Assembly (NCBI RefSeq): GCF_004000435.1
Contig: NZ_RBVZ01000007.1
Span: forward strand, 55,981-119,980
DNA from: Alexandriicola marinus
GTDB taxonomy: Bacteria; Pseudomonadota; Alphaproteobacteria; Rhodobacterales; Rhodobacteraceae
Direction of reading: 5' to 3'
DNA length: 64,000 bases
Below, in pieces: positions 34,544 to 43,665 of this stretch (the first letter of the stretch is position 1; each line of letters begins with the position of its first letter). Made by a program: the position numbers and the translations under genes. Under the pieces are notes generated by a model. It was given only the letters and a program-made list of their open reading frames with translations, did not search any database and was not told the origin of the DNA.

Positions 34544-35784
34544 GCCATCCACTTCTTGCCATACCGCGCGCCTTTCACGGCGGCACGCATCTGGGCATCA
34601 CCTCGGTCTGTTCGGCCCATCCGATCGTGATCGAGGCCACGCTCAACGACGCCCGCGACGCCGACGGCCCCGTCCTGATCGAGGCCACCTGCAACCAGGT
34701 CAACCAGGAGGGGGGCTATACGGGCATGACGCCCGCGGCCTTTCGCGATTTCGTCGAAGGAATCGCCCGCAAGGTAGGCTTCGACCCGGCCCGCATCGTT
34801 CTGGGTGGCGATCATCTGGGCCCCAACCCTTGGAAGGACCTCCCAGCCGAGGAGGCGATGACCCGCGCCGAAGCGATGATCGCGGCCTATGCGGCGGCAG
34901 GATTCACCAAGCTGCACCTCGACACGTCGATGGGCTGCGCAGGAGAACCTGCCGCGCTTGATGATACCACGACGGCCCACAGGGCCGCGCGGCTGGCCCG
35001 GATCTCCGAGGCTCAGGCCGGCGCGATCCAGCCTGTCTATGTCATCGGCACCGAAGTGCCGGTGCCCGGTGGGGCGACCCATGCGATCGATCACCTCGAA
35101 CCAACGGCGCCCGAGGCCGTCGCCCGCACCCATGACGTGCACCGCGACGCGTTCGCGGCGCTGGGTCTCGGCGATGCATTTGGCCGGGTGATCGGTCTCG
35201 TGGTTCAGCCCGGGGTCGAGTTTGGCCATACCGATATCATCCATTTCGATCCCGACCGCGCCCGCGGCTTGTCGCGCTGCCTGACGGACATGGACGGCCT
35301 CGTATTCGAGGCGCATTCGACGGATTATCAACGCCCCGAGGCGCTCCGCGCGCTGGTCTCGGGGGGCTTTGCGATCCTCAAGGTCGGCCCGTGGCTGACC
35401 TTCGCGCTGCGCGAGGCGCTTTATGGCCTCGACGCGGTGGCCGATGTGATGGACGCCCACCCACCGACGGGCCGCTTGATGGCCAGGATGGACGCGGTGA
35501 TGACAGCCGCGCCCGGACATTGGGCGAAATACTATGGCGGCACCGAGCAGGAGGTCTGGCTTCAGCGGCACTTCAGCTATTCGGATCGCATCCGGTATTA
35601 CTGGCCCGACCCGGCGGCATCGGAAGCGGTGGATCAGCTGATGTCACGGCTCGAGGGTCGGGACATCCCGCCCCCGGTGCTCGAGCAATACCTGCCGGGC
35701 GCCACGGGCGCGACAGCCCATGAGATCCTTCTCGATGCGGTCAGCCGTGTGCTGCGGATCTATCGGGCGGCCTGCTCCTCCTGA
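34540..35784 (+). CDS. GatZ/KbaZ family protein, probable D-tagatose-6-phosphate 4-epimerase
   Basis: A 414-residue member of PF08013 (GatZ/KbaZ), starting at the ATG overlapping the kinase stop. Marks are GITSVCSAHPIVIEATL, LIEATCNQVNQEGGYTGMTP, LGGDHLGPNPWK and LHLDTSMGC, the whole family pattern. In enterobacteria GatZ is called a non-catalytic subunit of tagatose-bisphosphate aldolase, but no GatY is present here. Family members in Agrobacterium act as tagatose-6-phosphate C4 epimerases, which fits a two-gene kinase-epimerase route into glycolysis. The last 25 bases overlap an opposite-strand peptidase relic. Confidence 0.88.
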   Translation: MSHPLLAIPRAFHGGTHLGITSVCSAHPIVIEATLNDARDADGPVLIEATCNQVNQEGGYTGMTPAAFRDFVEGIARKVGFDPARIVLGGDHLGPNPWKDLPAEEAMTRAEAMIAAYAAAGFTKLHLDTSMGCAGEPAALDDTTTAHRAARLARISEAQAGAIQPVYVIGTEVPVPGGATHAIDHLEPTAPEAVARTHDVHRDAFAALGLGDAFGRVIGLVVQPGVEFGHTDIIHFDPDRARGLSRCLTDMDGLVFEAHSTDYQRPEALRALVSGGFAILKVGPWLTFALREALYGLDAVADVMDAHPPTGRLMARMDAVMTAAPGHWAKYYGGTEQEVWLQRHFSYSDRIRYYWPDPAASEAVDQLMSRLEGRDIPPPVLEQYLPGATGATAHEILLDAVSRVLRIYRAACSS

Positions 35785-35993
35785 TCGCCCTCCAGAGTAA
35801 TGAACCGCAAAGCGGTATCGAGTGGGATACGCGCGACGTTCACGAGATCTGGGATCGGCACGAATTCATCGGGTTGGCGGCAGACCCGGAAATCGCCCGC
35901 GCCGAAATTGACCGTGGGGATCGCGACCAGTTGCGACGTCAGATCGATCAGCGCCTCTCCGGTCAGCGTGGCGGTCAGGCTGGCCCTGTCCAT
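35760..35993 (-). pseudogene. Collapsed M20 peptidase relic
   Basis: A 77-codon frame whose first part (ALIDLTSQLVAIPTVN) matches the N-terminus of M20 peptidases/deacylases, and whose second part (IPTVNFGAGD, then RQPDEFVPIPDLV) matches the C-terminus. The two share one IPTVN. This suggests deletion of some 300 codons between two IPTVN-coding segments. The tail reads into the antisense of the epimerase gene. It is non-functional. M20 enzymes include carbamoyl-amino-acid hydrolases, which would suit the nearby racemase relic. Confidence 0.55.
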
Positions 35994-36065
35994 TGGCGAT
36001 ACTTTCATTCCCGCCCCGCAGGTCGAACCGGTCCGCGCGAGATGCCCGTCCCTGCCGCTGTCGTC

Positions 36066-37667
36066 TCAGGCCGGTTCGGGCACGGCATCGAAGCTGTCGG
36101 CACTCGCCCGTTGCCAACGCATGGAATAGCCGAAATCGTCGCCCTGCCCATCAATCAGGAAGCCTTCGGGCAGATAGGGATAGACCTCCGCCCCGGTGAC
36201 CATCTCGCGATCCTTTTCGCGCATCATCAGGTGATGCGGAAGGAAATCGCCGGGATGCGACAGGCCCGCGGCGCCGGTCATCTCGGCCAGCGCCTTGAGC
36301 GTGTTCTGATGGAACCGGAACACACGTTCGGCCTTGTCGGGCACATCGATGGCGCGTTGGCGCAGTTTGTCCTGCGTGGCCACGCCCACGGGGCATTCGT
36401 TGGTGTGGCAGGCCTGCGCCTGAATGCAGCCGACCGAGAACATGAAGCCACGGGCCGAATTGGCCCAGTCGGCCCCAAGGACAAGAACCTTGGCCAGATC
36501 GAAGGCCGTAACGACCTTGCCCGAGGCGCCGATCCTGATCCGGTCGCGCAGGCCCGCACCGCGCAGAGTGTTGTGGGCGAAGGTCAGCCCTTCGACCAGA
36601 GGCATCCCGATATGGTTCGCGAATTCCAGCGGCGCGGCCCCGGTGCCGCCCTCCTTCCCGTCGATCACCATGAAATCGGGCGTGATCCCGGTCTCGAGCA
36701 TCGCCTTGACGATGCACATGAATTCGCGCCGGTGCCCGATGCAAAGCTTGAATCCCACCGGCTTGCCACCCGACAATTCCCGAAGTCGGGCGATGAAATC
36801 GAGAAGTTCGCGTGGCGTGGAAAACTCAGGGTGCGAGGCCGGTGAAATGCAATCCTGCCCCATCGGCACGCCGCGCGCCTCGGCGATCTCGGGCGAGATC
36901 TTCGAGGCCGGCAACATGCCCCCGTGGCCCGGCTTTGCGCCCTGGCTGAGTTTCAGCTCGATCAGTTTGACCTGCGGATCGGCGGCCTGTTCGCCAAACT
37001 TTTCGGGATCGAACCGGCCCTCCGGCGTGCGGCAGCCGAAATAGCCCGACCCGATCTGATAGATCAGGTCCCCCCCGCCCTCGCGGTGATAGCGGCTGAT
37101 CCCGCCCTCGCCGGTATCATGGGCAAACCCGCCCATCTTGGCGCCCTTGTTCATCGCGAGGATCGCATTGCCCGACAGCGCGCCGAAACTCATCGCGGAG
37201 ATGTTGTAGAGCGAGGCGTTATAGGGAAGAAGGCAATCCGGCCCGCCGATCGTCACCCGGAAATCGTGATCCGCGATATGTTTGGGCACGATCGAATGGG
37301 TGATCCACTGATAGCCCGCGTCATAGACCCGGGCCCGCGTGCCGAAGGGGCGCTTGTCCTCCACCCCCTTGGCGCGCTGATAGATCAGCGAGCGTTCATC
37401 GCGGGAGAACGGCTCCTCGTCCTGATCGCTTTCGATCAGGTATTGCCGAATCTCGGGGCGGATCCCTTCGAAGATGAACCGCATATGCCCGATCACAGGG
37501 TAATTGCGCAGGATCGCGTGGCCCCGTTGCGTGACGTCATAAACGCCCACCGCCGTCAGCCCGGCAAAGGCCGCAAGCGGGATCAGGAACCAGGCGGACC
37601 AGACCAGACCGATCAGTGACGCAACGGCAAGAGCGATCACCGCTCCGAAGGTAGAATATCTTTCCAT
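36066..37667 (-). CDS. FMN-binding glutamate-synthase-like protein, membrane anchored
   Basis: A 533-residue protein: two hydrophobic helices at about residues 8-43 anchor it, followed by a glutamate-synthase central/FMN domain (residues about 140-480). Family marks are YNISAMSFGALSGNA, KPGHGGMLPASKIS, GFKLCIGHRREF, VIDGKEGGTGAAP and SVGCIQAQACHTNECP, whose Cys residues fit the 3Fe-4S site of GltS. No glutaminase domain is present, so it is not a full GOGAT. These stand-alone proteins are widespread and their substrate is unknown. It stands alone between an M20 relic and the Anbu operon. Confidence 0.88.
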   Translation of the reverse strand: MERYSTFGAVIALAVASLIGLVWSAWFLIPLAAFAGLTAVGVYDVTQRGHAILRNYPVIGHMRFIFEGIRPEIRQYLIESDQDEEPFSRDERSLIYQRAKGVEDKRPFGTRARVYDAGYQWITHSIVPKHIADHDFRVTIGGPDCLLPYNASLYNISAMSFGALSGNAILAMNKGAKMGGFAHDTGEGGISRYHREGGGDLIYQIGSGYFGCRTPEGRFDPEKFGEQAADPQVKLIELKLSQGAKPGHGGMLPASKISPEIAEARGVPMGQDCISPASHPEFSTPRELLDFIARLRELSGGKPVGFKLCIGHRREFMCIVKAMLETGITPDFMVIDGKEGGTGAAPLEFANHIGMPLVEGLTFAHNTLRGAGLRDRIRIGASGKVVTAFDLAKVLVLGADWANSARGFMFSVGCIQAQACHTNECPVGVATQDKLRQRAIDVPDKAERVFRFHQNTLKALAEMTGAAGLSHPGDFLPHHLMMREKDREMVTGAEVYPYLPEGFLIDGQGDDFGYSMRWQRASADSFDAVPEPA

Positions 37668-37718
37668 GACAGGAGCCTAGCCGCAGTCATGCGGGTTGCT
37701 CAAGTCACGCAGCCCGAC

Positions 37719-38459
37719 TCATTCGGGATCGGCGTCGAAATCGGGCAGGCTTTCGAGCGCGGATTTCAGTGCGTCGCCCCAACCGGTGCTGATCGACATG
37801 AAACGGGGATCGTCCAGCTCGATCCGGCCCGAGGGGCCAAGGCAGAGACTGTCCTTGCGGTAGAAATGATAGTCGAACGGCGCGCCCACGGTCAGGTTCG
37901 CCTTGAGCGTGGAATCGAAGCTGACCAGCATCAGCCGCATCGCCTTTTCGAAGGTCATCGCCGGATCATAGGCCCGAACGAGGATCGGGCGGCCGTATTT
38001 CATCTCGCCGATCTGGAAGAACGGCGTGTCGTCGCAGGCCTCGATGAAATTGCCCTCGGGATAGATCAGGAACAACCGCTGCGGGCCGCCCTTGATCTGG
38101 CCACCGACGATCAGCGTCGCGTTGAAGCTGGCACTTGCGGTCTGCCCCGCGTCATTGTGATTGGCGATGACGTTGCGCAGCGTGTCCGCAATCAGCCGGG
38201 CGGCCTGGAACATCGAGGGCACGCCCATCAGCGACGGCTCCCTCTCGTCATGGGCCTTGGTGCGTTCATCGAGCACACTGACCACGGCCTGCGTCGTGGC
38301 GAGGTTTCCCGCGCTCATCAGGGTGATGACGCGATCGCCCTTCGCCTCCCAGTGGCGCATCTTCCGAAAGGTGGAGATGTTGTCGAGACCGGCGTTCGTC
38401 CGCGTGTCCGACATGAACAGCGTTCCGCCGTCGATCATCATTCCGACGCAATAGGTCAT
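37719..38459 (-). CDS. Proteasome-type protease Anbu
   Basis: A 246-residue N-terminal-nucleophile hydrolase of the Anbu (HslV-like, bacterial proteasome homologue) family. It begins MTYCVGMMIDGG, so Met removal exposes Thr as the nucleophile. DTRTNAGLDNISTFRKM and ILVRAYDPAMTFEKAMRLMLVSFDSTLKANLTVG are family segments. It ends the ATP-grasp/alpha-E/transglutaminase/Anbu operon, 8 bases after the transglutaminase gene. The open frame extends upstream without homology; start 38459 gives the Thr position. Anbu assembles into open helical rings and its natural substrate is unknown. Confidence 0.93.
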   Translation of the reverse strand: MTYCVGMMIDGGTLFMSDTRTNAGLDNISTFRKMRHWEAKGDRVITLMSAGNLATTQAVVSVLDERTKAHDEREPSLMGVPSMFQAARLIADTLRNVIANHNDAGQTASASFNATLIVGGQIKGGPQRLFLIYPEGNFIEACDDTPFFQIGEMKYGRPILVRAYDPAMTFEKAMRLMLVSFDSTLKANLTVGAPFDYHFYRKDSLCLGPSGRIELDDPRFMSISTGWGDALKSALESLPDFDADPE

Positions 38460-38467
38460 TGGGGCCC

Positions 38468-39277
38468 TTACTGCTGCGCGACCTCGATTTCGACCGCGAG
38501 TCGTTCGCCTGCGCCCCCGGTCCGGGTTCCAGTTACAGGGGCCGCGTCCGAATAGTCCAGACCGGTTGCAACCCGGACGTAGCGTGTGTCGGGTGAAATC
38601 CCGTTCGAGGGATCGAAGCCCACCCAGCCCAGCCCGTCGACATAGGCCTCGGCCCAGGCGTGCATGGCATCCTGTTCGATCCGGTCGTTCAGCATGAGAT
38701 AGCCCGAGACATAGCGCCCGGGCAGGCCAAGCTGCCGGACGGCAGCCAGAAACACATGGGCATGATCCTGGCACACGCCCTGCCCCGCCGTCAGCGCATC
38801 CTCGGCCGACCATTCCGGCTCGGACGATCCGACTTCGTAGGCCACGGCCTCGTAAACGCCGGTCAGGAGCGCATGGAGCCGTTCGAGAGTTTCGCCAGAT
38901 GGCAGGGATTGCACCAGCTTCGCGACCCCCTGCCCCGCCTTTGTGCGGGGCGTCGGCTTGCTGTAAAGCCAGAGCGGCGCCGGCCCGATATGGGGGCCGA
39001 CGATGCCGTGACCATCGGCGATTTCCACCTCTCCCTCGCTGGTGACCGCCAGCGAAGTGGCACCCCTCTCGATGCTCAGAAGTTCGACCACGTTGTTGTG
39101 ATGGTCGTCGAAGGCCAGTTCCTTCTTGCCGCCGACGATGCCTGTCCGCCAGCTCATGACGGTCTGGTTGTGCGAAGATTTCGGCGTCTTGCGCAATTGT
39201 TGCAGACCGCTCGAGATCGGCTGTTCAAAGCTGTACTGGGTGGTGTGACGGATTCTCAGGCGCATGGGATCACTCAT
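38468..39277 (-). CDS. Transglutaminase-like (cysteine peptidase fold) protein
   Basis: A 269-residue protein with the bacterial N-terminal transglutaminase-like extension (MRLRIRHTTQYSFEQPISSG) and a papain-like core: Cys in AGQGVCQDHAHVF, His in MHAWAEAYVDG and Asp in GFDPSNG form the triad. Such proteins probably cleave or form amide bonds. It overlaps the alpha-E gene by eight bases and is followed by Anbu. Met5 is an alternative start. In the literature on Anbu loci (comparative genomics of ATP-grasp amidoligases) this gene is a standard partner. Confidence 0.9.
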   Translation of the reverse strand: MSDPMRLRIRHTTQYSFEQPISSGLQQLRKTPKSSHNQTVMSWRTGIVGGKKELAFDDHHNNVVELLSIERGATSLAVTSEGEVEIADGHGIVGPHIGPAPLWLYSKPTPRTKAGQGVAKLVQSLPSGETLERLHALLTGVYEAVAYEVGSSEPEWSAEDALTAGQGVCQDHAHVFLAAVRQLGLPGRYVSGYLMLNDRIEQDAMHAWAEAYVDGLGWVGFDPSNGISPDTRYVRVATGLDYSDAAPVTGTRTGGAGERLAVEIEVAQQ

Positions 39278-40211
39278 AGAATCTGTAATCTATTTCAACC
39301 TGGTGCCCCAGATCGCTCAGCAGGGTGAGCTGTTTGCGGATGAATTCATGCAGGCCATAGCTGAAGATCGCGTCAATGTCGTAGGACAGGAATGCCCGTT
39401 CGATATGGTCGGCCATGCGCCATGACGGCGGCCTGTCGCCATAACCCGAAACGAGATAGCCGAGGTTGTCGCGGATCTTCCGGACACAGAACCTCAGGCT
39501 GCGCGGCATCCGCTGATCGAGGATCAGGAACCGGGCGATATCCTTGGGATCGAAATTGTTGTCATAGACCATGCGGAATCCGCCATGCGCCGAGACCGAC
39601 CGCAGGATCGTTTCCCATTGCACATTGTCGATGGAGGAGCCCACCGCCGTGACCGAGGGCAGAAGCACATAGTATTTCACGTCAAGGATGCGCGCGGTGT
39701 TATCGGCGCGTTCAAGAAACGTGCCGATCCGCGCGAAGTCATAGATGTCGTTGCGCAGCATCGTGCCGTGGGTCGCCCCGCGCACGAGCGCCGCGCGCTG
39801 CCGGATCTGGCCCATCACCTCGGGCAGATCGCGTTCCGACACGCGACGCGCCAGAAGCGTGGTCGCATCCATATAGGCCGCGTTCACCGCCTCCCAGACC
39901 TCGTGGGTCAGGGCGGTGCGGACCAGCCGGGCATTCTGCCGCGCCCCCGTCAGCGAGGACAGGACCGAGGACGGGTTGTCGCGCGACCTGAGCATCCAGT
40001 CGATCGCGGCCTCTTTGGTCACCGCGTCGTGATACATGTCAAAGCCGTCGCAGACGCCGGCGGTCTGCAGCACCGACCGCCATTCGGAATCAGACGCCCC
40101 CATCCGGGTCAGCGCGATCCGCTGGCCCGTCTCGACAAGACGCGACGTATTCTCCGCCCTCTCGAGGTAGCGGTACATCCAGAACAGCCCGTTCGCAGTC
40201 TTGCCGAGCAT
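39270..40211 (-). CDS. Alpha-E domain protein
   Basis: An all-alpha, Glu-rich protein of 313 residues of the Alpha-E family (PF04168). It starts MLGKTANGLFWMYRYLERAENTSRL, the family signature, and has LERADNTARILDVKYYVLLPS in the middle and RIRDNLGYLVSGYG-like end motifs. The start at 40211 overlaps the ATP-grasp stop (TGATG); an apparent upstream extension is antisense-like. Function is unknown, but it always accompanies the ATP-grasp and transglutaminase proteins, which suggests an adaptor for peptide tagging or ligation. Confidence 0.92.
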   Translation of the reverse strand: MLGKTANGLFWMYRYLERAENTSRLVETGQRIALTRMGASDSEWRSVLQTAGVCDGFDMYHDAVTKEAAIDWMLRSRDNPSSVLSSLTGARQNARLVRTALTHEVWEAVNAAYMDATTLLARRVSERDLPEVMGQIRQRAALVRGATHGTMLRNDIYDFARIGTFLERADNTARILDVKYYVLLPSVTAVGSSIDNVQWETILRSVSAHGGFRMVYDNNFDPKDIARFLILDQRMPRSLRFCVRKIRDNLGYLVSGYGDRPPSWRMADHIERAFLSYDIDAIFSYGLHEFIRKQLTLLSDLGHQVEIDYRFYE

Positions 40212-41635
40212 CAATCCTCCAGGACCCAGGTGTCTTTGGTGCCGCCACCTTGCGACGAGTTCACGACCAGAGACCCTTTCTTGAGCGCGACCCGGGTCAG
40301 ACCGCCGGGCGTGATCCGGATGCCGCCGGGGCTCATCAGAACAAACGGCCGCAGGTCCACATGCCGCGGTGTCAGCCCGGCCCGGTTGAAGATCGGAACG
40401 GTCGACAGCGACAGCGTCGGCTGCGCGATGTAATTCGACGGCCGTGCCTTCAGCTTGCGCCGGAAGGCCGCCAGATCCTTCTTGGTGGCCGTCGGACCGA
40501 TCAGCATGCCATAGCCGCCCGAGCCGTGAACTTCCTTGACGACGAGGTCCTCGAGATTGTCGAGAACATAGGCAAGCGCATCCGGCTCCGCACAGCGCCA
40601 CGTCGGCACGTTTTCCAGCAGTGCGCGTTCGCCGGTATAGAATTCGACGATTTCGGGCATGTAGCTGTAGATTGCCTTGTCGTCGGCGATGCCGGTGCCC
40701 GGCGCATTGGCGATGGTGATCCGCCCTGCGCGATAGACATCCATGATCCCCGGCACGCCAAGCTGGCTTTCGGGGTTGAAATTCAGCGGATCGAGGAAAT
40801 CGTCATCCACCCGGCGATAAAGCACGTCGATCCGGCGGTAGCCCATCGTCGTGCGCATCGCGACATGGCCGTCCACGATCGCCAGATCGTGACCTTCGAC
40901 CAGCTCGACCCCCATCTGATCGGCAAGGAAGGCATGTTCGAAATAGGCCGAGTTGAAAATCCCCGGCGTCAGAACCGCGACTGTCGGACGTTCCGCCGAT
41001 CCCGCCGGCGCGCAGGCCGCCAGCGATTGGCGCAGATGCGCGGGATAGTTCTGAACCGGCTGGACCCGGTTCTGCGAGAACAACTCCGGAAACATCTGCA
41101 ACATGGTTTCGCGGTTCTCGAGCATGTAGCTCACGCCCGACGGCGTGCGGGCGTTGTCCTCGAGCACATAGAACTGATCGTCATCGGTGCGCACCAGATC
41201 GATGCCCACGATATGGGTGTAGATACCGCCGGGCGGCCGGACCCCGATCATATGGGGCAGGAACGCCGCGTTGCGGGAGATCATCTCTTGCGGGATGCGG
41301 CCCGCTTTGACGATTTCCTGCTCGTGATAGATGTCATGGAGGAACGCGTTGATCGCGCGGACGCGTTGTTCGATGCCGCGGCGCAGTTTCTGCCATTCCT
41401 GACCCGAGATGATGCGCGGCACGATGTCGAAGGGGATCAGCCGTTCCTCGGCCTCCGACCGTCCGTAGACATTGAAGGTGATGCCCGTCAGCCGGAACAG
41501 GCGCTCTGCCTCGCGTTGCTTGGCACGGAGCCGCTTGGGGTCTTCGCCCTCAAGCCATGCGCTGTAGCTGCGGTAGGGCGCCCTGAGCCCGTCTTCCCGC
41601 CCCCACATCTCATCGAACGTGTTGTCTTGTCCCAT
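40211..41635 (-). CDS. Circularly permuted type 2 ATP-grasp protein
   Basis: A 474-residue protein of the circularly permuted ATP-grasp family (CP_ATPgrasp_2). Marks are EEERLIPFDIVPRIIS-like start, HDIYHEQEIVKAGRIP, GIDLVRTDDDQFYVLEDNARTPSGVSYMLENR, TPGIFNSAYFEHAFLADQMG and KEVHGSGGYGMLIG. ATP-grasp enzymes couple ATP to carboxylate-amine ligation, so this is the likely ligase of the Anbu system. First gene of the four-gene operon; the ATG at 41635 is about 200 bases from the divergent SDR gene. Product unknown. Confidence 0.93.
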   Translation of the reverse strand: MGQDNTFDEMWGREDGLRAPYRSYSAWLEGEDPKRLRAKQREAERLFRLTGITFNVYGRSEAEERLIPFDIVPRIISGQEWQKLRRGIEQRVRAINAFLHDIYHEQEIVKAGRIPQEMISRNAAFLPHMIGVRPPGGIYTHIVGIDLVRTDDDQFYVLEDNARTPSGVSYMLENRETMLQMFPELFSQNRVQPVQNYPAHLRQSLAACAPAGSAERPTVAVLTPGIFNSAYFEHAFLADQMGVELVEGHDLAIVDGHVAMRTTMGYRRIDVLYRRVDDDFLDPLNFNPESQLGVPGIMDVYRAGRITIANAPGTGIADDKAIYSYMPEIVEFYTGERALLENVPTWRCAEPDALAYVLDNLEDLVVKEVHGSGGYGMLIGPTATKKDLAAFRRKLKARPSNYIAQPTLSLSTVPIFNRAGLTPRHVDLRPFVLMSPGGIRITPGGLTRVALKKGSLVVNSSQGGGTKDTWVLED

Positions 41636-41840
41636 GAGGCGAGGTTAGGCCCGCTCCAGACGGAAGTCTCTACTCCGAAGTTGTTTTCGGCGCCTGCATT
41701 CGCGTCATTGCTCAAAATTTAGGCGAAGCACCGGACGCAAGGGGGACGTTCCCGTCATAGGTGTCGTCCGGGCGGGCGCAGCGGGGATTGACACCACCCC
41801 ACGTCACGCCCGTTATTCGACCCAAACGGAGGAGATCGCC

Positions 41841-42617
41841 ATGGATATGGGCCTGAAGGATATGCGCGTTCTGGTCACGGCAGGCGCGTCCGGCATCGGG
41901 GCTGCGGTGGCGCGTGCCTTCCATGCCGAGGGCGCGCGCGTGCATGTCTGCGATGTCGATGCCGAGGCCCTCGCAGCCATCGGGCGCGATGTGCCCGGGC
42001 TCAGCACCAGCATCTGCGACGTCTCCGACCGGACCGCCGTGGCAGCCCTGATCGACGAAACGGTCGCCCGTCTGGGTGGGCTGGATTGTCTGGTGAACAA
42101 CGCGGGCATCGCGGGGCCGACCGCCCCCGTCCACGAGATGGACCCCGACGGCTGGGAAGAATGCATCGCGGTCTGCCTCAACAGCCAGTTCTATACGACG
42201 CGCCTTGCCGTGGCGCATCTGCGCGCCTCTAGCAATCCCTCGATCATCAACCTGTCGTCGGCTGCCGGGAAATACGGCTTCCCCAACCGGTCCGCCTATG
42301 CGGCGGCGAAATGGGGGGTGATCGGCTTTACCAAGACGATCTCGCGCGAGCTGGGCGGTTTCGGCATCCGCTGCAACGCGATCCTGCCCGGCGTCGTGGC
42401 CGGCGACCGGATCAACCGCGTCATCGCGGCCAAGGCCGAGACGATGGGCAGGACCTTCGAAGACGTGGAGGCCGGGATGCTCGATCAGGGCTCGATCCGC
42501 GAGATGATCGCCCCCGAGCAGCTGGCCGAAATGATGCTGTTCCTTGCCTCTCCGCGCGGGCGCACGATCTCCGGTCAGGCGATCAGCGTCGATGCGGACC
42601 TTCAGGCCCTTGTCTGA
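41841..42617 (+). CDS. SDR family oxidoreductase
   Basis: Classical SDR of 258 residues. The cofactor loop is TAGASGIGAA near residue 15, NNAG near residue 88, catalytic Ser in INLSSAAGKYG and Tyr/Lys in YAAAKWG. A strong CGGAGGAG ribosome site precedes the ATG. FPNRSAYAAAKWGVIGFTKTISRELGG is typical of polyol or hydroxy-acid dehydrogenases. It is divergent from the Anbu operon and 67 bases upstream of the ABC exporter genes, with no clear functional link to either. Substrate unknown. Confidence 0.9.
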   Translation: MDMGLKDMRVLVTAGASGIGAAVARAFHAEGARVHVCDVDAEALAAIGRDVPGLSTSICDVSDRTAVAALIDETVARLGGLDCLVNNAGIAGPTAPVHEMDPDGWEECIAVCLNSQFYTTRLAVAHLRASSNPSIINLSSAAGKYGFPNRSAYAAAKWGVIGFTKTISRELGGFGIRCNAILPGVVAGDRINRVIAAKAETMGRTFEDVEAGMLDQGSIREMIAPEQLAEMMLFLASPRGRTISGQAISVDADLQALV

Positions 42618-42684
42618 GCGGCCTGTTCCCCGCCGCCCACTCGGGTTAGGGTGAGCGGAACCCGCAACCCGAAAGCGCAGCGCG

Positions 42685-43665
42685 ATGAAAGACAGCCAGA
42701 CAAGGCCCGCCATGGCCGTTGCCGCCCGGGGGCTTTCGAAATCCTTCGGCCATCTCAAGGCCGTCGACGGGATCGACCTCGACGTGCCGGAGGGTGAGAT
42801 TTTCGCGATCCTCGGCCCCAACGGCGCGGGCAAGACGACCCTGATGCGGATGCTCGCCACACTGATCGTGCCTGACGGAGGAACCGCCACGATCCTCGGC
42901 CGCGATCTGGCGCAGGATCCGGCGGGCGTCCGCAGTCAGATCGCGTTGACCGGCCAGTTCGCCTCGCTCGACGAAGACCTGACAGGGCGCGAGAACCTGA
43001 TCCTGCTGGCCCGCCTGTGGGGGTTTTCCCGCGCCGGATCAAAGGCCCGCGCGGCCGAATTGCTCGACGCCTTCGATCTGGCCGATGCCGCCACGCGACA
43101 GGTCAAGGATTACTCGGGCGGCATGCGGCGCAGGCTCGATATCGCGGCCTCGCTGATCGTGACACCGGGGGTTCTGTTCCTTGACGAGCCGACGACCGGG
43201 CTCGACCCGACCGCGCGGCAAAAGGTCTGGCGTCTGATCCGGCAACTGGCGGAATCGGGCGTGACGATCCTTCTGACGACGCAATACCTCGAAGAGGCCG
43301 ATCAGCTGGCCCGCCGCATCGCCGTGATCGATCATGGCCGCAAGATCGCCGAAGGCACGAGCCGCGAATTGAAGGCCGAGGTCGGCGCGGGTTTCCTGTC
43401 GGTGGCGCTGGCCGATCCGTCACGGCTTGATGCTGCCGCCGCGCTTCTGGCCGACAGTCTTGGCCACGAGGTCAATCGCAACGCCGAAGACACGCACCTG
43501 TCGGTGATGGTCGACACCCCCGCCGCCGCCAATGCAGCACTTTCGGCCCTGATCGAAGCGGGCTTCGAGGTGACGGATTTCGAGATGGGGGCCCCCTCGC
43601 TGGAAGAGGTGTTCTTTGCCCTCACCGGACGACCAGCCGACGACACCGAAGGAGACGCGCCGTGA
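42685..43665 (+). CDS. DrrA-type ABC transporter ATP-binding protein
   Basis: A 326-residue ABC ATPase of the drug-resistance/daunorubicin exporter class. Walker A is GPNGAGKTT near residue 48, the signature motif is YSGGMRRRLDIAAS, Walker B is LFLDEPTTGLD and the switch His lies in TILLTTQYLEEAD. A C-terminal extension (residues about 230-326) is typical of DrrA. It pairs with the permease gene that starts at GTG overlapping its stop. Substrate is probably a hydrophobic compound exported from the cell; not known. Confidence 0.93.
   Translation: MKDSQTRPAMAVAARGLSKSFGHLKAVDGIDLDVPEGEIFAILGPNGAGKTTLMRMLATLIVPDGGTATILGRDLAQDPAGVRSQIALTGQFASLDEDLTGRENLILLARLWGFSRAGSKARAAELLDAFDLADAATRQVKDYSGGMRRRLDIAASLIVTPGVLFLDEPTTGLDPTARQKVWRLIRQLAESGVTILLTTQYLEEADQLARRIAVIDHGRKIAEGTSRELKAEVGAGFLSVALADPSRLDAAAALLADSLGHEVNRNAEDTHLSVMVDTPAAANAALSALIEAGFEVTDFEMGAPSLEEVFFALTGRPADDTEGDAP

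Noticed and set aside
41712..42890. Long minus-strand open frame over the SDR gene
   Set aside because: It is the antisense of a clear SDR and the start of an ABC ATPase gene; the SDR motifs decide the strand.
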